From positions 62,001 through 126,000 of the forward strand of contig CP011020.1 in assembly GCA_001023535.1 (NCBI GenBank): DNA of 64,000 nt, written 5' to 3'. Source of the stretch: Pseudomonas chlororaphis. Lineage in GTDB: Bacteria > Pseudomonadota > Gammaproteobacteria > Pseudomonadales > Pseudomonadaceae. The position numbers and the translations under genes are program-made. Shown here piece after piece: positions 26,365 through 35,189 of this stretch; the first letter of the stretch is position 1; each line of letters begins with the position of its first letter. Under the pieces are notes generated by a model, which made no database searches, had not been told where the DNA came from, and saw only the letters and a list, made by a program, of their open reading frames with translations.

Positions 26365-27643
26365 GGGCGCTCTCGCTGGGGGTAACGGGATGTTCTGGTT
26401 GCTTCGACGCTTCCAGGCTACGGCCACGGGTCTCCGGCAGGCACAGCGCCGCGATCACCGCTACGCCATAGGCGATGCCGGCGTCGATGCCAATGGCCGA
26501 TCCCAGCGACATCGAATCACTCATGTGCCCGACCAGGAACGGGAACACCGCCGACAGCACGCGGCCGAAGTTGTAGCAGAAGCCGACGCCGGCGCCCCGC
26601 ACATCCGCCGGGTACAACTCGTTGAACAGCGCCCCGAGGCTCGCCGGGATGCCGGCCGCGAAGAAGCCCAGGGGGAAACCCAGGAACAGCATCTGGGTGT
26701 TGGTCAGCGGCAAGAATACGTAGCACTGCACGGTGACCACGCAGCACAGCGCGAACAACACGATGTTCTTGCGGCGGCCGATGCGATCGATCAACAGGCC
26801 GCTGACCACGCAACCGCACCAGAAGGCGAAGATGATCACCGCCAGGTAGCCGCCGGAGTTGAGTACCGACAGGTTGCGCTCGGTCTTGAGGAAGGTCGGC
26901 AACCAGGTCATCACCGCGTGATAGCCGCCGTGGGCACCCAAGCCCAGCAGGCCGCCAAACAATGTCACGCGGATCAGTTCAGGCCGGAAGATGCCGCCCA
27001 GGGACTTGAAGAAGTTCTGCGGAATGGCCTTTTCCTTTTGCAGGCGCTGGAAGCTGTCGGGTTCCTCGACGTTGCGCCGCACCCAGATGATCAGGAACGA
27101 CGGCAGCAGGCCAACGATGAACATCACTCGCCAGGCCATGTCCTGGGGCACGAACGAGTAGATCAGCGTGAAGACCCCGACGGCTAGGCCCCAACCCACT
27201 GCCCAGGCACTCTGTACCGTGCCCATGACCTTGCCGCGATACTTGGGGTTGATGGTCTCGGCCATCAGCACCGCACCGGCGGCCCATTCGCCACCAATGC
27301 CGAAACCTTGCAGCGCCTTGACCACCAGCAGTTGATGGAAGCCGGTCACAAACGCCGACAGGAAGGTGAAGAAAGAAAACCACAGGATCATCCATTGCAG
27401 CGTTCGCACCCGGCCGTAGCGGTCCGACAGCGTGCCGCCGACCCAGCCGCCGAGCGCCGAGGTGACCAGGGTCACGCCGCTGATCAGCCCCGCATCCCCC
27501 TTGGACAAGGCAAACGCGGCGATCAGCGCCGGTATCGCCAGGCCAAACATTTGCACTTCCAGCGCGTCGAGCGACCAGCCGCCGAAGCAGGCCCAGAACG
27601 TTTTGCGCTCCCGCGCAGTGACTTGGCGATACCAACTGAACAT
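26357..27643 (-). CDS. MFS transporter, aromatic-acid/sialic-acid type
   Basis: A 428-residue inner-membrane transporter with 12 predicted TM helices. The loop 2-3 motif is GGTLSDRYGRVRTLQ, and FGIGGEWAAGAVLMAE is typical of the metabolite:H+ symporter and aromatic-acid symporter families. ATG 27643 follows AAGGAT. It probably imports the substrate of the downstream amidohydrolase. The regulator gene lies 127 bases upstream on the same strand. Confidence 0.9.
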   Translation of the reverse strand: MFSWYRQVTARERKTFWACFGGWSLDALEVQMFGLAIPALIAAFALSKGDAGLISGVTLVTSALGGWVGGTLSDRYGRVRTLQWMILWFSFFTFLSAFVTGFHQLLVVKALQGFGIGGEWAAGAVLMAETINPKYRGKVMGTVQSAWAVGWGLAVGVFTLIYSFVPQDMAWRVMFIVGLLPSFLIIWVRRNVEEPDSFQRLQKEKAIPQNFFKSLGGIFRPELIRVTLFGGLLGLGAHGGYHAVMTWLPTFLKTERNLSVLNSGGYLAVIIFAFWCGCVVSGLLIDRIGRRKNIVLFALCCVVTVQCYVFLPLTNTQMLFLGFPLGFFAAGIPASLGALFNELYPADVRGAGVGFCYNFGRVLSAVFPFLVGHMSDSMSLGSAIGIDAGIAYGVAVIAALCLPETRGRSLEASKQPEHPVTPSESAHA

Positions 27644-27770
27644 GTTTTTTATCCTTATAGTCGAATCAAAGGCAGCCGAGAGCGAACCGCGCCGCTGCAG
27701 GGCCAGTGATGGCAAAAAAACGGAACCGGCGCCGAGGTTCGCCGCCGGGGCTGTATCAACCCGTCATGGG

Positions 27771-28502
27771 TCAGCGAATATCCACGCTGTAGCGGAAATG
27801 CTCGGCATGCCCGCGCGAGCGCCGCCATTCCAGCGGCGTGCCGGCGTAGTCACGCGCCAGCCGCTCGATCACCACCACCGGGCTGTTGACCGGCACTTGC
27901 AGCAATCGCGCGTGCACGTCGTTCACCGACTCGGCGGTGAGGGTTTCCTGGGCGTAGGCAACCACCTGGCCGCAGGTTTCTTCGTAGATGGGGTACAGCA
28001 ACGGGCCCTTCTGACTCAGGTCGATTTCGAGCAGCGATTGGAACCGGTCGCGCGGCAACCAGATTTCTTCGGCGAGCACCGGCTCGATATCGAGCAGACG
28101 CAGGCGGACGATGCGAATCACCGGGGCATCGGCGGGCAGCCCCAGCGCCTGGGCCACCGCCGATGGCGCGGCCACCGGCTCGATGGACAGGATGCGGCTC
28201 TCGGGAACCCGACGTTCGCCCGAGGCGCTCTGGAAACGGAAGAAACGAAACAAGGAAGATTGAAACTGTGGCCGGCGAATGAAGGTGCCTCGCCCCTGCT
28301 GGCGCTCCAGGATGCCCTCGCTGACCAGGGCATCGATGGCTTTGCGCACGGTGCCGGTGGACAGTTGATACTCCGCCGAGAGCGCGGCCTCCGTGGGGAT
28401 CGCCTCCCCCGGGCGCCAGCGGTTGTTGGCAATCTGCTCGGCCAACTGGTCGCGCAGGCGTTGATAGAGCGGCAGGCGCACATCACTGGAAAGAGGGTTC
28501 AT
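27771..28502 (-). CDS. GntR/HutC-family regulator
   Basis: A 243-residue repressor. The N-terminal winged HTH (PLYQRLRDQLAEQI, then LSTGTVRKAIDALVSEGIL) is followed by a UTRA ligand domain from about residue 90. It is divergent from the amidase gene and upstream of the MFS and amidohydrolase genes, so it could control both transcripts. A perfect palindrome lies 26 bases before its start. Confidence 0.9.
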   Translation of the reverse strand: MNPLSSDVRLPLYQRLRDQLAEQIANNRWRPGEAIPTEAALSAEYQLSTGTVRKAIDALVSEGILERQQGRGTFIRRPQFQSSLFRFFRFQSASGERRVPESRILSIEPVAAPSAVAQALGLPADAPVIRIVRLRLLDIEPVLAEEIWLPRDRFQSLLEIDLSQKGPLLYPIYEETCGQVVAYAQETLTAESVNDVHARLLQVPVNSPVVVIERLARDYAGTPLEWRRSRGHAEHFRYSVDIR

Positions 28503-28527
28503 TGACCTTATTCACCTTGTTATCTAG

Positions 28528-28539
28528 TCATATATATGA
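28528..28539. promoter_or_regulatory. Candidate GntR operator
   Basis: TCATATATATGA is a perfect 12-base palindrome between the divergent GntR and amidase genes. Its place and AT-rich form fit an autoregulatory operator, though it could also be part of a -10 region. Confidence 0.45.
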
Positions 28540-28712
28540 ATATTGCGGCGAGTATTTCCCTTGCCCGTCCGGCTGTCAAGCCAGGCTCGCCAGTGAGACG
28601 GACGAATGGCGAGCCAATCCGTGCATAACGACAAGCCCGCTCAATAGACCCGCCGAACGCCACGTAGTACAGTGCGTGAAAACCGATAAATATCCATCTT
28701 GAGGAGACTGAA

Positions 28713-28775
28713 GTGACCCGATTCCAACGTGACGCGACCGGCCTCGCCCGGTCAGTTGGGGTGAGCACCCCATGA
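28713..28775 (+). CDS. Possible 20-codon leader ORF coupled to the amidase
   Basis: GTG 28713 follows a strong GAGGAG (28701-28706). The frame encodes (M)TRFQRDATGLARSVGVSTP and stops at TGA 28773-28775, which overlaps the amidase ATG (ATGA). A hairpin GGGGTG-AG-CACCCC (28758-28771) lies just before the amidase ATG and covers its only ribosome-site-like sequence. Translation of the leader would open this hairpin, so coupling is plausible. No family is recognised; expression is untested. Confidence 0.45.
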   Translation: MTRFQRDATGLARSVGVSTP

Positions 28776-30484
28776 TCGAAATCACCGAAGTCTCCATTGC
28801 CCAACTGCGCGCCGCGCTTGAATCCGGCCAGACGACGGCGGTCGAGTTGGTGCAGGCCTACCTGGCCAGGATCGATGCCTATGATGGTCCGCACACGTCC
28901 ACGGCCCTCAACGCCGTGGTGGTGCGCAACCCCGAGGCCCTCAAGGAAGCGCAGGCGTCCGATGCGCGCCGGGCCAGCGGCCAGACCCTGGGCCCGCTCG
29001 ATGGCATCCCTTATACGGCCAAGGACAGTTACCTGGTCAAGGGGCTCACGGCAGCGTCCGGCAGCCCGGCCTTCAAGGACCTGGTTGCCTATCGCGATGC
29101 GTTCACCATCGAACGGCTGCGCGCCGCCGGTGCCATCTGCCTGGGCAAGACCAACATGCCCCCCATGGCGAATGGCGGCATGCAGCGTGGCGTGTATGGT
29201 CGGGCAGAAAGCCCCTACAACGGCGACTACCTCACCGCGCCTTTTGCCTCGGGCTCCTCCAACGGCGCCGGCACGGCCACTGCGGCCAGCTTCGCGGCCT
29301 TCGGCCTGGCGGAGGAAACCTGGTCCAGCGGCCGCGGCCCGGCGTCGAACAACGGCCTGTGCGCCTACACGCCCTCGCGTGGGGTGATCTCGGTTCGCGG
29401 CAACTGGCCGCTGACGCCGACCATGGACGTGGTCGTGCCCTTCGCCCGCACGATGGCCGACTTGCTGGAAGTGCTGGACGTGGTGGTGGCAAGCGATCCG
29501 GATACCCGTGGCGACCTGTGGCGCCTGCAACCCTGGGTGCCGATTCCGAGTGTCGAGGCGGTTCGCCCCGCCTCTTACCCAAGCCTGGCCAGCCAACCGG
29601 GCGCACTCGCCGGCAAGCGTTTCGGCGTACCGCGCATGTACATCAATGCCGATCCCGAAGCGGGTACGGCGGATGCACCGGGTATTGGCGGCCCGACGGG
29701 CCAGCGCATCCACACCCGCGCCTCGGTGATCGAGCTCTGGGAAGCGGCGCGCAAGGCCATCCAGGCCCATGGCGGCGAAGTGATCGAGGTGGATTTCCCA
29801 TTGGTGTCCAACTGCGAGGGCGATCGCCCCGGCGCACCGACCGTGTTCACCCGGGGCCTGGTGTCCAAGGCGTTCCTGCACCATGAGCTGTGGGACTTGT
29901 CGGCCTGGGCCTTCGATGATTTCCTGCGGGCCAACGGGGATCCGACACTCAACCGTCTGGCCGACGTCGACGGGCCGAAGATCTTCCCTCACGACCCGGG
30001 CACCTTGCCCAACCGCGAGGATGATCTTGCCGCCGGGATGGACGAGTACGTGAAAATGGCCGAGCGCGGCATCACCCCCTGGGACCAGATCCCGACCCTG
30101 CCCGACGGCCTGCGCGGCCTCGAAGAAACGCGCCGGATCGACCTCGAAGACTGGATGGACCGGCTGGGCCTGGACGCGGTGATCTTCCCCACCGTTGCCG
30201 ACGTTGGGCCGGCGGATGCGGATATCAATCCGGTATCTGCCGACATTGCCTGGAGCAACGGCGTCTGGGTTGCCAACGGCAACCTTGCCATCCGCCACCT
30301 GGGTGTGCCCACCGTCACCGTGCCGATGGGCGTCATGGCGGACATCGGCATGCCGGTCGGGCTGACGTTTGCCGGTCGAGCCTATGACGATTCGAAGCTG
30401 CTGCAACTGGCTTCGGCGTTTGAATCGATCGAGTCCAAACGCCTGATTCCGCCGCGCACACCGCCGTTGTCGACAAACGCCTGA
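28772..30484 (+). CDS. Amidase-signature family hydrolase
   Basis: A 570-residue cytoplasmic enzyme. The catalytic Lys is K84 (YTAKDSY), the cis-Ser lies in ASGSSNGAG (about S163) and the nucleophile is probably S186 in EETWSSGRGPA. The usual TGGSIR context is altered around that Ser, so the oxyanion hole may differ from standard amidases. It is divergent from the GntR gene and probably part of its regulon, perhaps supplying the acid handled by the MFS/amidohydrolase pair. Confidence 0.88.
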   Translation: MIEITEVSIAQLRAALESGQTTAVELVQAYLARIDAYDGPHTSTALNAVVVRNPEALKEAQASDARRASGQTLGPLDGIPYTAKDSYLVKGLTAASGSPAFKDLVAYRDAFTIERLRAAGAICLGKTNMPPMANGGMQRGVYGRAESPYNGDYLTAPFASGSSNGAGTATAASFAAFGLAEETWSSGRGPASNNGLCAYTPSRGVISVRGNWPLTPTMDVVVPFARTMADLLEVLDVVVASDPDTRGDLWRLQPWVPIPSVEAVRPASYPSLASQPGALAGKRFGVPRMYINADPEAGTADAPGIGGPTGQRIHTRASVIELWEAARKAIQAHGGEVIEVDFPLVSNCEGDRPGAPTVFTRGLVSKAFLHHELWDLSAWAFDDFLRANGDPTLNRLADVDGPKIFPHDPGTLPNREDDLAAGMDEYVKMAERGITPWDQIPTLPDGLRGLEETRRIDLEDWMDRLGLDAVIFPTVADVGPADADINPVSADIAWSNGVWVANGNLAIRHLGVPTVTVPMGVMADIGMPVGLTFAGRAYDDSKLLQLASAFESIESKRLIPPRTPPLSTNA

Positions 30485-30487
30485 GGC

Positions 30488-30649
30488 TGTGGGAGCTTGC
30501 TCGCGATCGCATTTGCACAGCCGACATCTCGGCAAGCTGATGGGTCGCTTTCGCGAGCAAGCTCGCTCCCACAAGGATCTGCGGTTGTTCATTGCATTTG
30601 CGCACGCACCAAATCCTGTGGGAGCGAGCTTGCTAGCGAAGGCGTCGGC
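30488..30649. repeat. REP/BIME cluster after the amidase gene
   Basis: Three REP-like elements in alternating orientation: TGTGGGAGCTTGCTCGCGA, then CGCGAGCAAGCTCGCTCCCA, then TGTGGGAGCGAGCTTGCTAG. This variant uses GAGCTTGCTCG where the 7-kb array has GCGGGCTTGCCCG. The rest of the 324-base gap before oprD holds no gene. Confidence 0.88.
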
Positions 30650-30808
30650 ACGGCCAACCTCGATTCAATCCTCAACCGTCTCCTAATTAACAACGTTTAA
30701 CTCGCCCCTCCCCGCCTCGCCACGAAGAATGACTCCCGCCGTTCGGCCCGGCCTTCCCACCGGAATCAGCCAAGCCGAGGCAAGTCATTTTTCACCGGGG
30801 CATTACCC

Positions 30809-32149
30809 ATGTTGCTTGCATCAAAAAATATCACCGGGCTCAAGCCGGTCTGGCTCCTGGCCTGGTTGGCCGGCGGGGCTGCGCCGGTGATGGCGGCGGG
30901 GTCGGGGCAAGAGTCAGCTGGCGTTCTCGACGGCGCCAAGCTGGACGTGCTCAGCCGCAACTTCTACCTCAATAACGACTATCGCTCCGCCAGCCCCTCT
31001 GGCAAAAGCTACAAGGCGGAATGGGCCCAGGGATTCATCACGTCTTTCGAGTCTGGATTTACCGCCGGCACGGTCGGCGTGGGCCTCGATGCCCACGGCT
31101 TCCTGGGTCTGAAGCTGGACGGCGGCAAGGGGCACTCCGGCACGGGATTGCTGCCGCTGGATGATGACGGCCGTAGCGAGGACCAGTATTCCAGCGCCGG
31201 CGGCGCGCTGAAGTTCAAAACCTCACGCACCACCCTGGCAGTGGGTGAAATGACCGTGGAAACCCCGGTATTCGACACCGCAGACAAACGCCTGCAACCG
31301 GAATACGCCACAGGCACGCTACTCACCAGCCACGAGCTCGACGGCATCGACCTGCAAGCGGGCCATTTCAGCGCATTCAAGAACCAGGACGCTTCCACCG
31401 GCAGGGGCGACTTTTCCGGTTACGGCGCCACGACCCGTCACAGCACCATCGACTTCATCGGCGCCGACCTGCTGGCCGGACAGCCCCTGGGCGGCGCCCT
31501 CTATGCGTCCGAGCTGAGCGATACCTGGCGCCAGTACTACGCCAACCTGCACACCACCTTCGGCGCGCTGTTTGTCGACGGCAACCTGTACCACACCCGC
31601 GATGAAGGCCGGGCTGCCGCCGGCGAGATCGACACCACGGCCTATAGCCTTTCCGGTCGGTATCGACTCAACGCCCAGGCCTTCACCCTGGCCTATCAGA
31701 AGATCAATGGCGACACGCCCTTCGATTTCGTCGGCGGCGATTCGATCTACCTGGCCAACTCGATCAAGTACGCCGACTTCAACGGCCCGGGGGAACGCTC
31801 CTGGCAAGCACGGTACGACCTCGATCTCGGCGCCCTGGGCATTCCCGGCCTGAGCTTCATGGCCCGCTATGTAACCGGAAGCGGGATAGACGGCAGCCAC
31901 GCGCCGCAAGGCGGTGCCTACAACCCGTTCGATGCGGACAGCGGCACCTACCGTCCACAACAAGGCGATGGCGGACGCCACTGGGAGCGCGACCTGGACC
32001 TGCACTACACCGTGCAATCAGGCCCGGCGAAAGACCTGTCACTGCAACTGTCCCATGTCACCCACCGCGCCAACAGCGCCCAGGCTGGGGACGACATCGA
32101 CAGGCTGTATGTCGTCATCCAGTACCCGCTCAAGCTGGGGCCGTTTTGA
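30809..32149 (+). CDS. OprD-family outer-membrane porin
   Basis: A 446-residue porin with a signal peptide (cleavage near PVMAAG), then the OprD-type opening (LDVLSRNFYLNNDYR) and the AQGFITSFESGFTAGTVGVG strand pair. SRTTLAVGEMTVETPVFDT and the closing YVVIQYPLKLGPF are also typical. It forms an 18-strand substrate-selective channel for small acids, amino acids or peptides. No operon partner; the substrate cannot be told. The amidase lies upstream on the same strand across the REP cluster. Confidence 0.93.
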   Translation: MLLASKNITGLKPVWLLAWLAGGAAPVMAAGSGQESAGVLDGAKLDVLSRNFYLNNDYRSASPSGKSYKAEWAQGFITSFESGFTAGTVGVGLDAHGFLGLKLDGGKGHSGTGLLPLDDDGRSEDQYSSAGGALKFKTSRTTLAVGEMTVETPVFDTADKRLQPEYATGTLLTSHELDGIDLQAGHFSAFKNQDASTGRGDFSGYGATTRHSTIDFIGADLLAGQPLGGALYASELSDTWRQYYANLHTTFGALFVDGNLYHTRDEGRAAAGEIDTTAYSLSGRYRLNAQAFTLAYQKINGDTPFDFVGGDSIYLANSIKYADFNGPGERSWQARYDLDLGALGIPGLSFMARYVTGSGIDGSHAPQGGAYNPFDADSGTYRPQQGDGGRHWERDLDLHYTVQSGPAKDLSLQLSHVTHRANSAQAGDDIDRLYVVIQYPLKLGPF

Positions 32150-32164
32150 ACCACCGCGCCGGGT

Positions 32165-33019
32165 TCACAGCCGGAAATGCTGCTGCAGGGCCCGGCCGAG
32201 CAGGTCAACCGCTTCGTCGGCGTATGAGGCCTGAGACCTGACGAACACCACCTCATGGTCGGCAATGGCAGGCAGGTCGTCGAGGATTCGCATGCTCGGC
32301 GTCACCCGCGCGCGGTCTATCAGGCTGATCGCCAGGCCCGCTTCCACACACGCCTTGACGGCCTGGTTGGAGGGGCTTTCGAGGACGATGCGCGTCTTGC
32401 GGCCGCGTTGCCTGAGGGACTCGATCATCGCCTGGCGATAAGGGCATTGCGCCGCATGCACGGCCAGCGGCAACGGCTCCATCGAGGCGATCGCCGTCTG
32501 GGCCGGACCCACCCAGACCGGCGTGGTGGACACCAGCACCTGCGCCTGGGCATCCGGCTCGCCCTTCGGCTGGGTCACGACCGCGGCTTGAAGCTTGTCG
32601 CGCTGCACCAGGTCGCGCAGTGCATAGCTGGGCGCGGTCTTGAGCTCCAGCACTACATTGGGCCAGGCCGAGGCGAAGGTCGGGAGGATGTCGCGAATCA
32701 CATGGTCGGCGTATTCGTCCGGCACCCCCAGGGTAATGCGGCCCGCCAGTCGCGTCCCCTGCAGGTCGGCCAGCACTCGGTCATGGGTGCGCAGCAGCTC
32801 CGTCGTCGCCAGCAGCAGCCGCTTGCCCAGCGTCGTCAGGGAAACGGCCTGATTGTCACGATTGAATAAACGGCCACCGGCAACCGCCTCCAGCCGTTGG
32901 ATGTGCACGCTCACCGCTGCCGGGCTCTTGTGAAGCAGTTGCGCCGCTGCGTTGAACTTGCCGATCCGCGCCACCGCATGGAACGTGCGGACCAAGTCGA
33001 TATCGAGTGTGGCTGTCAT
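32165..33019 (-). CDS. LysR-family regulator
   Basis: A 284-residue LysR protein: winged HTH at 1-65 (FHAVARIGKFNAAAQLL, SPAAVSVHIQRLE), then an effector domain. It is divergent from the EamA exporter gene across a 74-base gap that contains a perfect GTTCAA/TTGAAC dyad, so it probably controls both itself and the exporter. Confidence 0.9.
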   Translation of the reverse strand: MTATLDIDLVRTFHAVARIGKFNAAAQLLHKSPAAVSVHIQRLEAVAGGRLFNRDNQAVSLTTLGKRLLLATTELLRTHDRVLADLQGTRLAGRITLGVPDEYADHVIRDILPTFASAWPNVVLELKTAPSYALRDLVQRDKLQAAVVTQPKGEPDAQAQVLVSTTPVWVGPAQTAIASMEPLPLAVHAAQCPYRQAMIESLRQRGRKTRIVLESPSNQAVKACVEAGLAISLIDRARVTPSMRILDDLPAIADHEVVFVRSQASYADEAVDLLGRALQQHFRL

Positions 33020-33020
33020 A

Positions 33021-33037
33021 GTTCAACCCTTTTGAAC
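33021..33037. promoter_or_regulatory. Candidate LysR operator
   Basis: The arms GTTCAA and TTGAAC are a perfect inverted repeat around a five-base CCCTT spacer. It lies one base upstream of the LysR start codon and fits the T-N11-A layout expected of LysR sites, here probably autoregulatory. Confidence 0.55.
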
Positions 33038-33093
33038 AACTGATGCACGATATTTTGATTTATTAGATTACGCCGGTTTCGTAGCCTGGGGCC

Positions 33094-34032
33094 ATGAACT
33101 TGCCAAAATCGATGTCCTGCCCTTCTCTCTCACGGCCCGACTGGTGCCAGGCCATTCCATTGCCCCTACTGGAGGCGGCGTTGCTGCTGACCTGGAGTTC
33201 CGGCTTCATCGGCGCACGGTTCTCCCTCGACTACGCACCGGCGTTGCTGGTGGTGTTCTGGCGCTGCGTGGTGGTCACTGTCATTCTGTTTCCGTTCGTC
33301 ATCAGTCAGTTGCGGCGCGCCTCCCCCGGCGTGCTTCTGAAAAATGCCGGCATCGGCCTCCTGGCCATGGCCGGCTACCTGGCCGGTATCGTCCAAGGCA
33401 TTGCCCTGGGTGTACCCGCAGGCCTGGCCGCCCTGGTGGCCGACCTGTTGCCCATCGGCATGGCCCTGCTGGCGGCCGGCGTGTTGGGGCAACGACTGGC
33501 CTGGCCAGTCTGGGCAGGCCTGGTCATCGGGCTGCTAGGCGTGTCCGTGGTCACCCACGGCGCGCTGGCGTGGGGCAACGCGCCGTGGTGGGCCTATAGC
33601 CTGCCGCTGCTGGGCATGTTGTCGCTGGCCGTCGCCACCCTGTGGCAGAAGCGCCTTCCCGCGTCCGATTCACTGGGCCTGCTGCCTAACCTGTGGCTGC
33701 AATGTTGCGTCTCAGGCGTGGCCTTCGCCGGCCTTGCGGGCGCCCAGGGCAGCCTGGCCCCGATTCCCAGCGCAGGGTTTGCCATGAGCGTGCTGTGGAC
33801 CGCCGGGTTGTCCACCCTGGGCGGCTATGGGTTGTATTGGCTGTGCCTGCGCCGCGCGACCGCCACTCGGGTCGCCAGCGTGCTTTACCTCAGCCCACCC
33901 ATCACCCTGCTGTGGGCCTGGGCCATGTTCGGCGAGCCGCTTTCCTGGCAAATGGTGTCTGGCCTGGCTGTGTCCGCCTTGGGACTCTGGCTGGTGGTGC
34001 GCACGGAAGCGCGGCAGGCCCGGCGCCGATAG
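33094..34032 (+). CDS. EamA/DMT-family metabolite exporter
   Basis: A 312-residue inner-membrane protein with about ten TM helices in two EamA repeats: LLLTWSSGFIGARFSLDYAP in the first and LYLSPPITLLWAWAMFGEPL in the second. These transporters export amino acids or other metabolites. The divergent LysR gene is the likely regulator. Substrate unknown. Confidence 0.9.
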   Translation: MNLPKSMSCPSLSRPDWCQAIPLPLLEAALLLTWSSGFIGARFSLDYAPALLVVFWRCVVVTVILFPFVISQLRRASPGVLLKNAGIGLLAMAGYLAGIVQGIALGVPAGLAALVADLLPIGMALLAAGVLGQRLAWPVWAGLVIGLLGVSVVTHGALAWGNAPWWAYSLPLLGMLSLAVATLWQKRLPASDSLGLLPNLWLQCCVSGVAFAGLAGAQGSLAPIPSAGFAMSVLWTAGLSTLGGYGLYWLCLRRATATRVASVLYLSPPITLLWAWAMFGEPLSWQMVSGLAVSALGLWLVVRTEARQARRR

Positions 34033-34041
34033 CGACCGCTC

Positions 34042-34590
34042 TCAGGCGCCCGAAGTTGTCACCGCAGGGTAATGCAGTGTCGTGCCGCAGACCTTCGCGG
34101 CTGGGTTCAAGACGGCTTTGTTTGCCTTGTCCTTGTCCAGGATATGGATGACTTCAACTCCGCGCAGCAGCAGATAATCCGCGATGATCCGCCGATGGCA
34201 GCGCCACCAGACAGCCTCCGCGCACATGATGACGCAACGTTGGTGCTGGCTCAGGTCCAGGAGGCGAACCAGCCCGCGCTCGAACTCGTCCGAGAGCGCG
34301 TAATCGGCATAGTTGTGGAAGCTGCGATTGTCCCAGAACCCATTGACCTCATCGGCAACGCTCCTGGACTTCTTGCGCAAGCCACCCAACTGCTCGATCT
34401 GCTCGTGACCCAGGCCCACTTCGGCCAGCCGTTGGGCAAAGGTATCCAGGTTGTATTGCGGGTTGGTGCGTGAGCGTGGAACCGTCCTGACGTCGACCAC
34501 GGTCTCGATTGCAAACCCTTTGACGATGTCCACGAACTGGTCGAAGGTCCGGGTGGAATGACCGATCGTGTAGATGCTTGAATGCTCCAT
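34042..34590 (-). CDS. DUF488-family protein
   Basis: A 182-residue cytoplasmic protein with the family's opening (IYTIGHSTRTFDQFVD), VVDVRTVPRSR and a C-terminal CAEAVWWRCHRR motif with two conserved Cys. The biochemical role of DUF488 is not established. ATG 34590 was chosen because the family motif begins within five residues of it. It ends ten bases from the convergent exporter gene. Confidence 0.85.
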   Translation of the reverse strand: MEHSSIYTIGHSTRTFDQFVDIVKGFAIETVVDVRTVPRSRTNPQYNLDTFAQRLAEVGLGHEQIEQLGGLRKKSRSVADEVNGFWDNRSFHNYADYALSDEFERGLVRLLDLSQHQRCVIMCAEAVWWRCHRRIIADYLLLRGVEVIHILDKDKANKAVLNPAAKVCGTTLHYPAVTTSGA

Positions 34591-34731
34591 CAGTGAAAAC
34601 CCGACGCTGATCCTGGTATTCGCATTAGGTCCGCCGTTCCGGCAAAGGTTTCTTGATCGTTTCACCGTGGCGAGGGCGCCGGCGCTCGCTGGACTGCGTG
34701 GCCTTCGCCACGGTGAAGGTGGGGCCAGTGA

Positions 34732-35079
34732 TCACGCCGGGGCTTTGAGCGTGTCGTAGGCTTCCAGCGTGCGCAGCGAATAGATGTACGCAGCGCCGGC
34801 GTTCAACGAGATCGCCGTGGCCAGGGCTGCGCTGACCTCTTCGCGGTTTGCGCCGGCCTTGATCGCCGCGTCGGTGTGGGCGGCGATACATCCGTCGCAA
34901 CGGGTGGTGACGGCGACCGCGATGGCGATCAGCTCGCGGGTCTTGGCATCGAGTACGTTGTTTTCACTGGCGGCCTCCCCCAAGGCCATGTAGGCCTTGA
35001 CCATTTTCGGGTTGCTGCGGCCCAGCGCGCCGAAGGCTTTTTGAAGGGTGGGCAATAATTCGGACCAGTTATGGAACAT
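34732..35079 (-). CDS. Carboxymuconolactone decarboxylase / AhpD-like protein
   Basis: A 115-residue all-helical protein with the AhpD-type CxxC motif and proton-relay His: TRCDGCIAAHTDAAIKAG. Such proteins act as alkylhydroperoxidase-like or thiol-disulfide enzymes. It is divergent from an AraC-family regulator gene, which is its probable controller. Confidence 0.9.
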   Translation of the reverse strand: MFHNWSELLPTLQKAFGALGRSNPKMVKAYMALGEAASENNVLDAKTRELIAIAVAVTTRCDGCIAAHTDAAIKAGANREEVSAALATAISLNAGAAYIYSLRTLEAYDTLKAPA

Positions 35080-35189
35080 GGCATTAACTCCTGAGTGGGT
35101 TGGGTGTACTGTTTCAACGCCTTCAGTTTTCCATCCCTGCGCCGGTCGGGTTTGTCCAATGCTCTCAGCGTTTTTCGCGAAAATCTCAA

